DNA from: Zygnema cylindricum | Lineage: Eukaryota > Streptophyta > Zygnematophyceae > Zygnematales > Zygnemataceae | DNA: 62,000 nt | Direction of reading: 5' to 3' | Assembly: GCA_037447655.1 (NCBI GenBank) | Contig: JBBHKE010002111.1 | Coordinates: forward strand, 139,596 to 201,595 | The notes under the pieces: model-generated | Told to the model about the DNA's origin: nothing | Seen by the model: only the letters and a program-made list of their open reading frames with translations | The model's database searches: none | Position numbers and translations under genes: made by a program | Shown: positions 24,771 through 34,596 of the stretch, piece by piece | Position numbering within the stretch: position 1 is the first letter of the stretch | Layout: every line of letters begins with the position of its first letter

Positions 24771-26062
24771 TTCCATTAGGGGAAAAGTGGCGTAGTTTAC
24801 AGAAATCCGCGACCCTCCGTACCAAATCGTACCGCCTGTTTCGTTTTTATAAGAAAAACCACATTACAGAGAATCTTGTCGATACTCTTCGAAGGTCTTG
24901 GAGGTAATACTGGCCGTCGGATGTTCATCTGCGAGGAGTTCGCTTCATTTTATTCTGTAATTGTCAACCCACCTCGAGGAGGTGGGTTGGCAGATACAGG
25001 AAAAAAAAATCGTGACACGCTAGACAATTAAGCTACGTGTCATGATGGAAAACCAACGAAAAATATTAAGATTTGCACATGACACGCGATTTCCAAAATA
25101 CAACCGAAAATAAAAACGAAATTTCGTAACATTCCCTCGTCATGCTATTTTCGGTAACTTTTGTTCGTCACACTATTTCTCTCAAAGGACTTTCGTTATG
25201 TTCGAAAACTGAAACCCTAAAAAATGAGCTGGCGTATAGACTGGCGTCTGCAAAAAGTATATAAGGGTAACCTTCCATCAGGCGTTCCCAATAATCGTAC
25301 GAACACGTTTACTGGGAGTAAAATTTGTAGCACCCTTCCATCAGGTCGTGCCAGTGAATGAGGTGTTAGATTGCGATTGGTACCACGTAGGACCTTTTGA
25401 GCCGCCCAGGAATAATCATCATTTCCAAAAGGACAAAATCGCAGCTGCGTATGTGTACGGGCGGACGCCGATTAAAATATCTAGTAGCTTCACGCTAATG
25501 TACAATCTGAACGTTCTTACGGTTGTTGTGGTATCAACAGCCACGAAAACCGTTGCAAAATTAAAGTTTGTACAAATGTCCAAGGATGTACCATTTGTAC
25601 GTAAATCGCTGTATCGCACATTTATGAAGGAGACGTCACAGGATGTCCTACAAACAAAGTTTTTTTTTGTCGTCGACCATACAACCAAGATTTTTTTGTC
25701 GTCGAACATGCTGGCTTTCATGTCACACGGTACACTCCAATTGCCACATGTAAGTTTATTACTTCACGTCTGCCGTGGATCGACTCTGACTTTACAAGTG
25801 GACCAAAACACGCGTCCAGTAATCACAAACTCTCCTCTCGAGGACAGTTGGAGGAGACTAGCTACGTACTGGAAACAAGAAGCGTTTGCGTCGAAAATTG
25901 AAAATCGGACGGTGGTAGTTCTCTCCTAGAAGTCTGGAGAATCTCAACGAATTTTTAGTAAACATCTTTTGAAAAAAAAAAAAAAAAACAGTACGGCCTA
26001 GTACGGAACGGTACTTTCTCCAGTAAACAACCCCACTTTTCGCCTGATGGAAGGTTACCCTA
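24771..26062. mobile_element. Element with long inverted ends (Mutator-like?)
   Basis: Left end TAGGGTGACGTTCCATTAGG and right end (reverse complement) TAGGGTAACCTTCCATCAGG; similarity continues for well over 100 bp inward (GAAAAGTGG, TTGTTTAC, AGAATCT). Long inverted ends and a possible 10-11 bp flanking repeat (TTCTACGTAT left, TTCTATCGTAT right, offset by 2 bp) suggest a Mutator-type element, but a simple TA duplication is also possible. A second internal copy of the end occurs at about 25262. Relatives are at 43786-50287 and 59285-59983. Confidence 0.65.
25348..25929 (+). CDS. Uncharacterised 193-codon frame in the Mutator-like element
   Basis: Open from 25348 to the TAG at 25929. It lacks an ATG near its 5' end (first ATG codon at about 25498), so it would need an upstream exon or is accidental. 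I see no transposase motif. Composition is ordinary, with hydrophobic segments (VLTVVVVST, HVSLLLHV). The related copy at 59285-59983 shares the nucleotide context around TACCACGTAGG but is not open over the same span. Probably decayed element sequence rather than a gene. Confidence 0.25.
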   Translation: MPVNEVLDCDWYHVGPFEPPRNNHHFQKDKIAAAYVYGRTPIKISSSFTLMYNLNVLTVVVVSTATKTVAKLKFVQMSKDVPFVRKSLYRTFMKETSQDVLQTKFFFVVDHTTKIFLSSNMLAFMSHGTLQLPHVSLLLHVCRGSTLTLQVDQNTRPVITNSPLEDSWRRLATYWKQEAFASKIENRTVVVLS

Positions 26063-26304
26063 AGTTCTATCGTATGATTACTTCGTACGCATGTACATGG
26101 TACGAAAGTAAAGATTTGAAGTTAAGTTTGTCAGTGTTTAAAATCTGTAAGATATTCAATATCGGATCGTAGCTTGCGTGGCGCCATTCAATTTAGAACG
26201 CGTGGCTTACAGACTCTACGTGATGGAACATCGACTCACATACATCTGAAATCATACAGTGTATAAACAATGAACTAAAAAAAAGATAAGGTAAAAGTTA
26301 AGTA

Positions 26305-26328
26305 CACCGTGAATCGTTATTAGCGTAT
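26305..26328 (+). repeat. Left terminal inverted repeat of pogo-like element
   Basis: Begins CACCGTGAATCGTTATTAGC and is preceded by TA at 26303-26304. It is an exact inverted match of 36110-36133. Confidence 0.93.
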
Positions 26329-26461
26329 AGAAATTATTAGTGTATATAATGATTTAGTGTCATTTACGCTAATTTGTGTATCAATACCATTTTCAAAAAA
26401 ATGTTTTATTGTAATTTCTCCATAACGCTAATTTGGGTATACAGGATCCGCCGTCGTAGCA

Positions 26462-26725
26462 TGTACGGTAAAATAGGTAGAAGTACAAAATTTGACAATC
26501 CGTACGACGTGGCGTCCTTCCACTGTAATAATCCATAATTCTATTTTGGGTTTGCGAATACTCAATCATTACACCGTGCATAATTATACACTAAAATAGG
26601 TACGAGTAAAAACCGTCGAAATGTACGGTTATGTGTACTTTCACTTAAGTTCATTCGTGACTCTAATAAACGTTTGTTTCGCACGCGGTGAATATGATTA
26701 CAGTAAAATAGGTCCAAGGACAACA
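26462..26725. repeat. Three spaced subterminal repeats TAAAATAGGT
   Basis: TAAAATAGGT occurs in the same orientation near 26468, 26592 and 26703, each followed by a short purine-rich stretch and each about 110-125 bp from the next. Subterminal repeats of this kind bind transposase in several DNA transposons; that role here is inference. The rest of 26329-27600 shows no gene. Confidence 0.45.
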
Positions 26726-27612
26726 TAGGACGAAACGTACATTGTCGCGTCATACAGTCGATTCTATGCTTCGGGGTTGTAAAACGCAGTTACCTCAATA
26801 CGCTATGTAACCGTACAACTATAATACGTTCATTTATTTCAGTTTGTTATTGTTTATAGAACGCAACTATAGCAACATGCAATCCATGTTTACGTTTCGT
26901 TTCACATGACTTACAGTGAACCCAGCGATTGATTTAAATATCGTTGTCGTACGCGGTGAGAACGACCTTTGTATGACGTTAAATATGGACCCTTAACCTT
27001 AATAAGGTGCCGGGCGGCTTGCTTTATTAGAATAATGTATTGTAATATTGGGACATAAGTGTATTAACGATACGTTTACTTAGATCAGACGTCGAACAAG
27101 CCTTTTATTAGTATCACGTTTAATTCTAATTAATTGTGTAACGAAGAAAAACCGCTTATTAGGATACATGTTAATTCTAATTGGCGGTAATACGGCGACG
27201 AAAGATGATCAGTCTTCGTTGGAAGATCATCATTGGCTGTTGCCGAAAACACGTGGCATGTTTACTATCCACGCATTCCTAAAGTTGGGCAGTTTTCGTT
27301 CGTGACGTTAGAACAACCGTTTTTCAGGGTTACCACGCCGCATTTTTTTTCCATCATCTTTTTGCCGTACGCACTGTAAGCTGGAGGTCTTTCCATGGCG
27401 CGAAAAACTTTTCATCGACGACGTCAGTTTTGAAATATTTTGCCAAATCGAAACATTTTTTACGTAATCCCGCTTCTATTCCCGCGTTTTTAAATATTTA
27501 AAATTTGAAAGGCATAATAAAGTTCAAAATTTGAATTTTTAACGAAATTTTTAAAATGGCAAATCCCTCCATTTTTACCGCGAAAATTCACTTTCGGTTG
27601 CATCAAGTGTAT

Positions 27613-27619
27613 TATATAA
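27613..27619 (+). promoter_or_regulatory. Candidate TATA box of transposase gene
   Basis: TATATAA lies about 125 bp upstream of the transposase ATG (27743). Confidence 0.4.
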
Positions 27620-27627
27620 ATGAATTT

Positions 27628-27652
27628 GTGATAGTGAAGTCGACACTATCAC
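27628..27652. promoter_or_regulatory. 25-bp dyad downstream of the TATA-like box
   Basis: GTGATAGTG and CACTATCAC form a perfect 9-bp dyad around AAGTCGA. It sits between the candidate TATA box and the transposase start, so it could be an operator-like site or a leader hairpin. Confidence 0.4.
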
Positions 27653-27742
27653 CACTTCTTCCTCATTTGCTTGGGTTGCCATTTTCTTCCTTTCGGCATC
27701 TCTTATTTCTTATTTTTTAGGAGATATTAAGGTTTTTAAATT

Positions 27743-30700
27743 ATGTGGACCCTTAATAGAATTTGGGGAGCCACTTCTGCTAATAACATCAACAATCCAC
27801 GTAACGCTCAGTCTGAACAAGATGAAGAAATGGAAAGGGTCGACGAGGAAATCGCATTTCCGAACGAGGAAGGGAGTGAGGCGGAAGTCGAAACCTCGGT
27901 TGACCCGACGGCCATTGTGGAAGGGTTTTTTCCGTCCTTGGCCAATTCGAGAGGACGTGTTCCTCACAGGAAAGTTCAACATGTGTCGACTAAGGTAACA
28001 CGGCTGCAAGTTATAAACTGGATGCTGAGGGATTGCGAAAATAACGGGGAGAAAGAACTCATTCCAAGGACGTTGAGGAAGTTTCCCGAGCATTTTACCG
28101 GAGTCTACAATACAAGTAATATGTTGGACCGCCTACTTTCCTTCTCAATGTACATCCTAACTTGTCATTGCCTCGCCATTAGTGCGTGTTTATTTATGTT
28201 GTCGGTTGGTATGCATTGTCTTTTTATATTTTGGTATTACTTTTATCGTGTCCTACGATTTCTTTGTGGGGACAGCGTATTAGCGACGAAGGTTCTTTGT
28301 CGCGGTGTATGCGACGACATCGTGTCGTCGCTTCAATGATGGGTTCGACAAATTCATTGAATGTATGAGGACTCCTCGTTTTGTCGAAAGTGCGAATGAC
28401 GGACGACAGTGGTTCGTCGCGGTGTATGCGACGACATCGTGTCGTCGCTTCAATGATGGGTTCGACAAATTCATTGAATGTATGAGGACTCCTCGTTTTG
28501 TCGAAAGTGCGAATGACGGACGACAGTGGTTCGTCGCGGTGTATGCGACGACATCGTGTCGTCGCTTCAATGATGGGTTCGACAAATTCATTGAATGTAT
28601 GAGGACTCCTCGTTTTGTCGAAAGTGCGAATGACGCACGACAGTGGTTCGTCGTTTCGACTAAACCACCGACGACATCAGTTCAGTCAATCCAACGCTGG
28701 TATACTTGAATATCATTCGCGGGCGTCAACGTTGTTTCGTCGATTCCATGTTAAGAAACGCGAATATATTTGAACGCTCGACGACATTGTGTCGTCGCTT
28801 GGATGTCGATTCTATAACTTCGTAGGGCCAACGGTTAAATTTTCCGTCGGTGAATAGTTGTCTAGGTTGTTATAGCACCGAGATCTAAGTAAAGATCAAA
28901 CCAAAAGTGCCTCTTTTAGGTTGTTTTTTTCACCCTTAATTGTGTAACTACTTTGTTTCCCGGGAAGCGATTGTTTTTTTTCTCCATGGAGGGCGGCCGA
29001 CGACCATTCAAACGACTTCGCTCTGCCATTCAGCGACGATATCGTACACGACTAAATGAAACCGAGGTAGGGGGTCATATACCTAGAGGGGAGAATTTAG
29101 TGAGGGAAAGGGAGGCGGTTATAGAACAGTTTAGGGAAGAAAGGGAGATAGCGGTAGGGGAGGATATTGAAAGAGAACGTGAGGAAGGGGCGGAACTGGT
29201 CAGGGAGAAGGAAATAGAGGGGGCGGAAGAAAGGCAAAGTTTGGAAGAGGAGGCGCTTGGGCATGAGATACCGGGAGCGGAGGTGGTAGTTCGAGAGAGG
29301 GGGGCAACCGGAGGAGTATTAGGGAATAGGGTTGAACCGGAGGAGGGTGGTGGGGAAAGGGTTGGAATGGAGTTGGTTTTGAGGGAGGGGGAGGAATCGG
29401 GTGCCGAAATAGAGGAGATGGAGGAACCGGAGGGGGTGGGGAGGGAAGGGACGGGGACGGAGAGGGTAGTAAGGAGAAGTGTGCCGGAGGGGGGGGTTCC
29501 GGATGAAGGGGTTGGAGCCGAGGAAGAAGGTGTCCGCGAAGTAGAAGGGGGTAAGGAAGAAGACCAGGAATACGACCCCTCGGGAACCGCGTCGGACGAG
29601 CCTATAGAGGACGGGGAAGAGCCTACGGAAGAGGAGGAAGTGCCGGAAGAAACCGAATCGTCGGACATTCCGGTGACGAAATACGAGGACGATCCCACAA
29701 CCTCGGACGAGCAATCTTCGGAGAGCTTGGAGAGGCGCATGGAGGAAGAATATGGAGACGAAGACGAGGTTGTTGTTTTTCCCCCTTCACCGAACCGCGA
29801 AAGAGCTATCGTGGCGGTACAACCACCTCAAATTCTGGCCGACCGTCAAGTTCCCGTTCGAGAGGAAGAACCCGATTGGTTTTTTCCGCCTCCCGTCGGA
29901 GACGAGGCCATGGATGGCTTCCGACCATCGGCGGCCCACTACATCCCGGTCGAGGAGTGGCCGGACTATTGGCGTTATGGGGAGGCTAGGCCTCTCGTAC
30001 GGAATTTGAACCCGGTCCCGGAAATTCTAGACATCCCTCCGGATGTCCCCGCCCACCCAACATGGTTGTACATCGCATCGTACAACCATGCTTCAAATTT
30101 CCCTTACATTAGGCATTTTCAGCCTAATGATGAACGTTTTACATGGATTGTACGTCGACCGATCGGATTCGAAATCGATGTGCCGGAATTAGTGCGGCAT
30201 TATCACCCTTGGGATCCACGGTTATTCACCATTCTACGTCGTGCAACTCGTACTCCGGAGCTAAACGAATTTTTAGAGGCTCGAAGTGCAGTTTTACAAC
30301 GCTTCCGAAATGTGCAAGTAGGCGTACGTACCTTTGGGAAATTCCGAGAGTCCCACATGTCGATGAGCCCCCTCCACCGCCGGAATTGGAGCAATTGAAG
30401 AATGAAGTTGAAAATCTCAATCGGCGGGTGGAGGCTCAAGAATTAGCGATGAGAGAGGTTCGTCGCTTAATTAATAATCTCACTCGAGAGCTTGCGGGAA
30501 TTAGGCGTCGTTGATGCGAGATGATGAAGGTCTATTTCATGGCCTTCATTCGACAGAGAGGTATCCCGATTTCTCCCTCACCCTACATTGCATATCCCAA
30601 TGTTTTGTTTGTTTTTTATTTTTTCCATACGTGTATAAATTTAATATATTTCTTCCATTTTCTAGCCTTGTGAATGATAATTTAACGTTAACTCTTACCT

Positions 30701-32888
30701 TTGGATTTGCTGATGTCGGCAATGTATTTGTTAATTCTCGTTCCCGGTTTAACGACGAGACATTGTCGTAGCTGAAGTGTCGAATTTTCATTGGTGGTCG
30801 GCAAACGACTACGTATCAACGTCGTTTACGATAAAAAAATTCTGTCGTCGTTGAATCAACGAGAGTAGCACTTCGTCGCTAAATATTCCCGCATCTCTTT
30901 ACTGTCACTTTAATTTGCTATATTGCTTACCATTGTGAATAATGAAGTGATACATAATGAAATTCATTTAATCTTTTACATTGTGTATTATGTACAGAGT
31001 ATCAAAAGGCCAAGCGATGGTGGATAGAGAGGAGGAATACGCTTGACGGAATACGAGAGACAACCCGAACATTCTCTTCTTCTGGTTTCGGGAGGAGATC
31101 GGTGGCGGTTACCAAGGCTTTGCCGGGACGAGGAAGGAAGGAAGCCGCTTGGGTGACAGTTATACACGAAGAGTTACTTTCCGATTTTGAACGTTTTAAA
31201 AAAGCGGGTATGAAGATGTCCACCACAATTCTAGGGGACATCGCAAGGGACATTATAAGAGAACGGAGGAAAGAGTACGGACCGGAATGGTTCAACAAGG
31301 ACGGGTCCGAAATACATCCGGTAATAAATAAAAGGTGGGTGCAAAGGTGTCAAGAGAAGCACAACATCGTTGTGCGGGCACAAAAGGGTAAACTACAATG
31401 CTCACCCGAGAAAGAGGAATACATTGAGCGTACCGTGGCCTTCCACATGGGCGTGCTGAAGCGAGGGTTTGAATCCGGTGAGTCACCCTACATTATGAAT
31501 ATCTTTTAATGATGCATTTTTTTTTGTTAAATGTGTTTTGTTTTCGTTGTATTCCCTACTTAACGACATATACTAAAAAAGTATGAAATTTGTTTGTTTT
31601 GGTTTGCCGTTGCATGTATACTAGGAATTTTCAACGAAGACCTAGTGGAAAACATGGATGAAACACATGTGATCGTCAACACCGACAATGGAAAGACTTT
31701 GGGATTTCGAGGGGATGATGTGGTGAAATACGCCGACGTCGCGGGAGGAGGTGAATCCATGACTCTCATGGTGCGAATAACTGGTGGGGTGAACGCTCGT
31801 ATCGAAAACCCAATGATTATTTTTGCAAATCGTGGGAGGAGTTACCCGATACAAGGTTTACCGGACACTGTCCCGGGTGAGTTTTTTCTCACAAATCTAA
31901 TGTTTTCATTTTTATTTTGATGTATGTTTGTCTTTGATTAAGGTCTCTCTATTTATCTCCATCTCATATTTGTGTCTAATCTTATATGTATATCTCTCTA
32001 CTTCGCCCTCTCATACCTCCTCCCTTTCTCCCCCACTACAAATTTACGTTATTTTCGTTCATTAACTCTCTAACTTCTCTTATCTCAAACAATGACTCCT
32101 ATTACAAGCTACCTATGGTCCACGTAGATTACTTTCCCTATAAGGCAAAATTACGCAAGCAAAATAAAAAGTTAATTTTGTCTTCTTTTTGTTGAATTTT
32201 TATATTTTCAGGTGTTTGTTACCGGACCGGTCCAAAGGGTTGGAAAGACAAAACGGTGTTCCCACAGTGGTTCGAAGAGACAAGGTCTTATCAAGGGGAT
32301 TGGGAAGGACGACAAAAAATCATGTTCTTGGATAACTGTGGAGGTCATAATACGTCCGATGAGTTGGAGCGAGTCCTACAGGCCAAAAACACCGTTTTAC
32401 ACTATTTTCCACCTAATGCTACGCACCTTGTTCAACCGGCGGACTCTTTTGTCATCTCTAAAATCAAGGACGTATGGAGCCGTATATGGGACAGTTGGAA
32501 GGCGAAAGGAATTGAAACCGGGCAATGGGCTAAACCTTCGAGCCTTGGATGGTCCGGAAAATTGGTGGGACCGGGTAAAGCATTTTTTCTAAAATTGGCA
32601 CGGGATTCTATCCGAGAAGTTAACGCGATGCGAGACAAAAACGGGATGAGTTACGCGCGAAAAGCAATGATTCAATGTGGCCTATCTTTACGTGACGGAC
32701 GGTGGGAAGAAGACATGCTCACACATCAATTGCAAGACATAATCACCAAGTATCGCAACCACTTCGAAGGAGAGGTTGTGGAACCTCCTTGCCCAAGGGC
32801 AAGAGAATTCCTCCGAAATATTGAAGATGCCGACAGTCAGCAAGATAGCATTTTCAGCGAGGGAGGGATGAGCGGCAACGAGTTTTAA
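27743..32888 (+). CDS. Pogo-like DDD transposase, 4 exons, 593 residues
   Basis: Exons 27743-28115, 30998-31477, 31625-31876 and 32212-32888 (373+480+252+677 = 1782 nt). Every intron is GT-AG and splits a codon in phase 1. Residues 1-124 are acidic, then IPRTLRKFPEHFTGVYNT joins across intron 1 to KYQKAKRWWIERR. A helix-turn-helix-like region follows (about 165-270). The catalytic domain has NMDETHVIVNTDNG (D296), GFRGDDVVKYADV, FLDNCGGHN (D409) and PNATHLVQPADSFVISKIK (D446). The acidic C-terminus ends GMSGNEF. From memory, the DDD segment is closest to DDE-superfamily proteins common in oomycetes. It should cut at the 24-bp inverted ends and insert at TA. No frameshift or stop is seen, so it may be functional. 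Confidence 0.9.
28299..28649. repeat. 117-bp tandem repeat (three units) with internal palindrome
   Basis: Units start at 28299, 28416 and 28533. The period is 39 codons, so both strands stay open. Each unit contains GCGACGACATCGTGTCGTCGC, written as arm GCGACGAC, loop ATCGT, arm GTCGTCGC. The array lies inside transposase intron 1. Its open frames are repeat artefacts. Confidence 0.92.
28986..30398 (+). CDS. Second long frame of the pogo-like element, inside transposase intron 1
   Basis: First ATG at 28986 gives 470 residues to TGA 30396-30398. The N-terminus is basic (KRLRSAIQRRYRTR, a possible nuclear signal). Residues 30-270 are Glu/Gly-rich and very acidic. Residues about 280-450 look globular (DWFFPPPVGDEAMDGF, ARPLVRNLNPVPEILDIPP, HPTWLYIASYNHASNFPYI, VRRPIGFEIDVPELVRHYH). 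Near 30345 the likely coding signal moves to another frame, where PPPPPELEQLKNEVENLN starts a leucine-heptad coiled coil ending at 30514, so a 1-base frameshift or sequencing error is suspected. I recognise no family. It lies wholly within the 2882-bp intron, same strand as the transposase, which suggests an accessory factor made from its own promoter or by alternative splicing. Confidence 0.6.
   Translation: MEGGRRPFKRLRSAIQRRYRTRLNETEVGGHIPRGENLVREREAVIEQFREEREIAVGEDIEREREEGAELVREKEIEGAEERQSLEEEALGHEIPGAEVVVRERGATGGVLGNRVEPEEGGGERVGMELVLREGEESGAEIEEMEEPEGVGREGTGTERVVRRSVPEGGVPDEGVGAEEEGVREVEGGKEEDQEYDPSGTASDEPIEDGEEPTEEEEVPEETESSDIPVTKYEDDPTTSDEQSSESLERRMEEEYGDEDEVVVFPPSPNRERAIVAVQPPQILADRQVPVREEEPDWFFPPPVGDEAMDGFRPSAAHYIPVEEWPDYWRYGEARPLVRNLNPVPEILDIPPDVPAHPTWLYIASYNHASNFPYIRHFQPNDERFTWIVRRPIGFEIDVPELVRHYHPWDPRLFTILRRATRTPELNEFLEARSAVLQRFRNVQVGVRTFGKFRESHMSMSPLHRRNWSN
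30350..30514 (+). CDS. Coiled-coil C-terminal segment in shifted frame
   Basis: This frame continues the preceding protein one base out of register: VPHVDEPPPPPELEQL, then NEVENLNRRVEAQELAMREV and RRLINNLTRELAGIRRR, stopping at TGA 30512-30514. Heptad-spaced Leu/Val/Ile and charged flanks make an oligomerising coiled coil likely. No workable intron joins the frames, since only 25-bp GT-AG options exist near 30324-30348. Confidence 0.5.
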   Translation, partial: VPHVDEPPPPPELEQLKNEVENLNRRVEAQELAMREVRRLINNLTRELAGIRRR

Positions 32889-33242
32889 AGATATAATATA
32901 ACTACGTATTGTTTTTTTTTGTTTTTAATGTTAGTTTGAGAATGGTAGTTTAATTATAGCGGGAGTAGTAGTCGTACTCGTGGCAGATTAATGTAGACGG
33001 TCCATGAAGTTTAGTATTAATTCACTTTTTAGGAAAAAAACAATCTTTATGTGTGTATGGTTTTATTATGGGATAATATAAATTCGGTATTTTTGAAGTT
33101 TACATGTTTGGCTTAATGTGAATTGGATGTATTTATAAAATATATTGTGTATTTACGTAGAGATGATGTTAATGTGGTGTTAAATATTCGAGTATACATG
33201 TAGCATGGAATTATATATATTGCTGCATTGTACCCCTTAAAC

Positions 33243-34035
33243 TAATCAGCGACGAGTATACTTCGTCGCTGGTTCATCATCCACGTAGGAAGTTCATAAT
33301 TTTTACAGCATTTTCACGTACATAGTTAATGATTGCCCTTTCAGCGACGATAACTTCTCGTCGCTGTTTAGAGATCCAGCTTTCAAACTGCTTCAACACG
33401 ATCTTCGACGATGTAGAGACAATGTCGTCGTTGGATGGAAACCCAGCAGCGAAGTTGCTTCTGCATCATCTTCGACAAAGCAGCGGCTATCTCGTCGTTG
33501 GATGGAAACCCAGCAGCGAAGTTGCTTCTGCATCATCTTCGACAAAGCAGCGGCTATCTCGTCGTTGGATGGAAATCCAGCGACGAAACAGTTTCTGCAT
33601 CATTTTCGACGATGCATTGTCTCGTCGCTGGATGGAAATCTAGCGACGAAACAGTTTCTGCATCATTTTCGACGATGCATTGTCTCGTCGCTGGATGGAA
33701 ATCTAGCGACGAAACAGTTTCTGCTTCATTTTCGACGATGCACAGAGTGTCTCGTCGCTGGATGGAAATCCAGCTTTGAAACATTTTTTGCATCATCTTC
33801 GACGATGCAGAGTGTCTCGTCGCTGGACGAAAATCCAGCTTTGAAACAGTTTTTGTATCATCTTCGACAAAGCAGAGATTGTCTTGTCGCTGGGTGGAAA
33901 TCCAGCGGCGAAAGTGAATCACCATTATCTCCGACAAAGCAAACATTGCCTCGTCGCTGAATGCAAATCATGGATTCATTGTAGCGTTGTTTCTCTGTTC
34001 GTATGGCTTTACCGCTGCGATTTTGGTTCGTCGCT
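33243..34035. repeat. Array of CAGCGACGA/TCGTCGCTG hairpins
   Basis: About a dozen short palindromes downstream of the transposase. The first two are CAGCGACGA and TCGTCGCTG arms around 7-nt loops (near 33247 and 33342). From about 33425 they become a tandem array of 65-70 bp. Each unit contains TCGTCGCTGGAT, GGAA, ATCCAGCGACGA (12-bp arms, 4-nt loop) followed by GTTTCTGCATCATCTTCGAC. Arm mutations such as ATCTAGCGACGA also occur. The open frames over the array are repeat artefacts. The same CGACGA core is found in the 117-bp repeats and near 30840-30880. Confidence 0.85.
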
Positions 34036-34596
34036 GGTCCGTGAACCGTCAGTTTTCATATTAGGTGGATATTATTAAAGCTTTGAACCAGTAACAAGGT
34101 TTTTACCATGGCAAAAATATCAATTTTGACAAGGCTGAAACCATAAAAACTGGATTGAATGGTGAAAGCAAAATATTCCATGTAGGAAAAGCAAAGTTCA
34201 AGTAATATACGCGGTGATAAAAAGAATAATGCATATTTTCAACGTATACAGATGATACACAAACGAAAAGACACCGAGATTTAATATATTCCAATGCGAA
34301 AAAGTCATCGGTACAACATGAAAGCAAGTAAAAAAACACATTATTAATAAAAATATATATACTAAGTTGACACTAATAAAATCATTGATTAACAACATTG
34401 GGAAAAAAAATACAAAATTTGGATATTTCACGATGATATCGTTTTCACAACGTTAAACTAAAACAAAAATATAAGCCTATTAATCTACAATATTCAACAA
34501 AACTCTATGTTCTAACATAATTCTTAAAGTTTCTACCTCTAGCTCGGAAATCCCCTTAAAAATAATTTAACAATTTGGTAATATTACACACACTAA

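Noticed and set aside
28305-28709. 134-codon frame with a 39-residue repeat
   Set aside because: It is the 117-bp tandem repeat; because the period is a multiple of three, both strands stay open.
29075-29740. Minus-strand 221-codon Ser/Pro-rich frame
   Set aside because: Shadow of the Glu-rich plus-strand frame; GAG/GAA codons read as CTC/TTC and similar on the other strand.
30333-30350. Programmed -1 frameshift site for the nested protein
   Set aside because: No X XXY YYZ heptamer is in the zero frame, so an indel is more likely.
33329-33960. Several 100-150 codon frames with repeated SSLDGNPA-type peptides
   Set aside because: They read through the hairpin array in different frames. The conserved feature is the palindrome, not a peptide.
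33243-34035. Regular palindromic repeats resembling a CRISPR array
   Set aside because: The organism is eukaryotic, the repeats sit inside a transposon, spacers are themselves repeated, and no cas genes are present.
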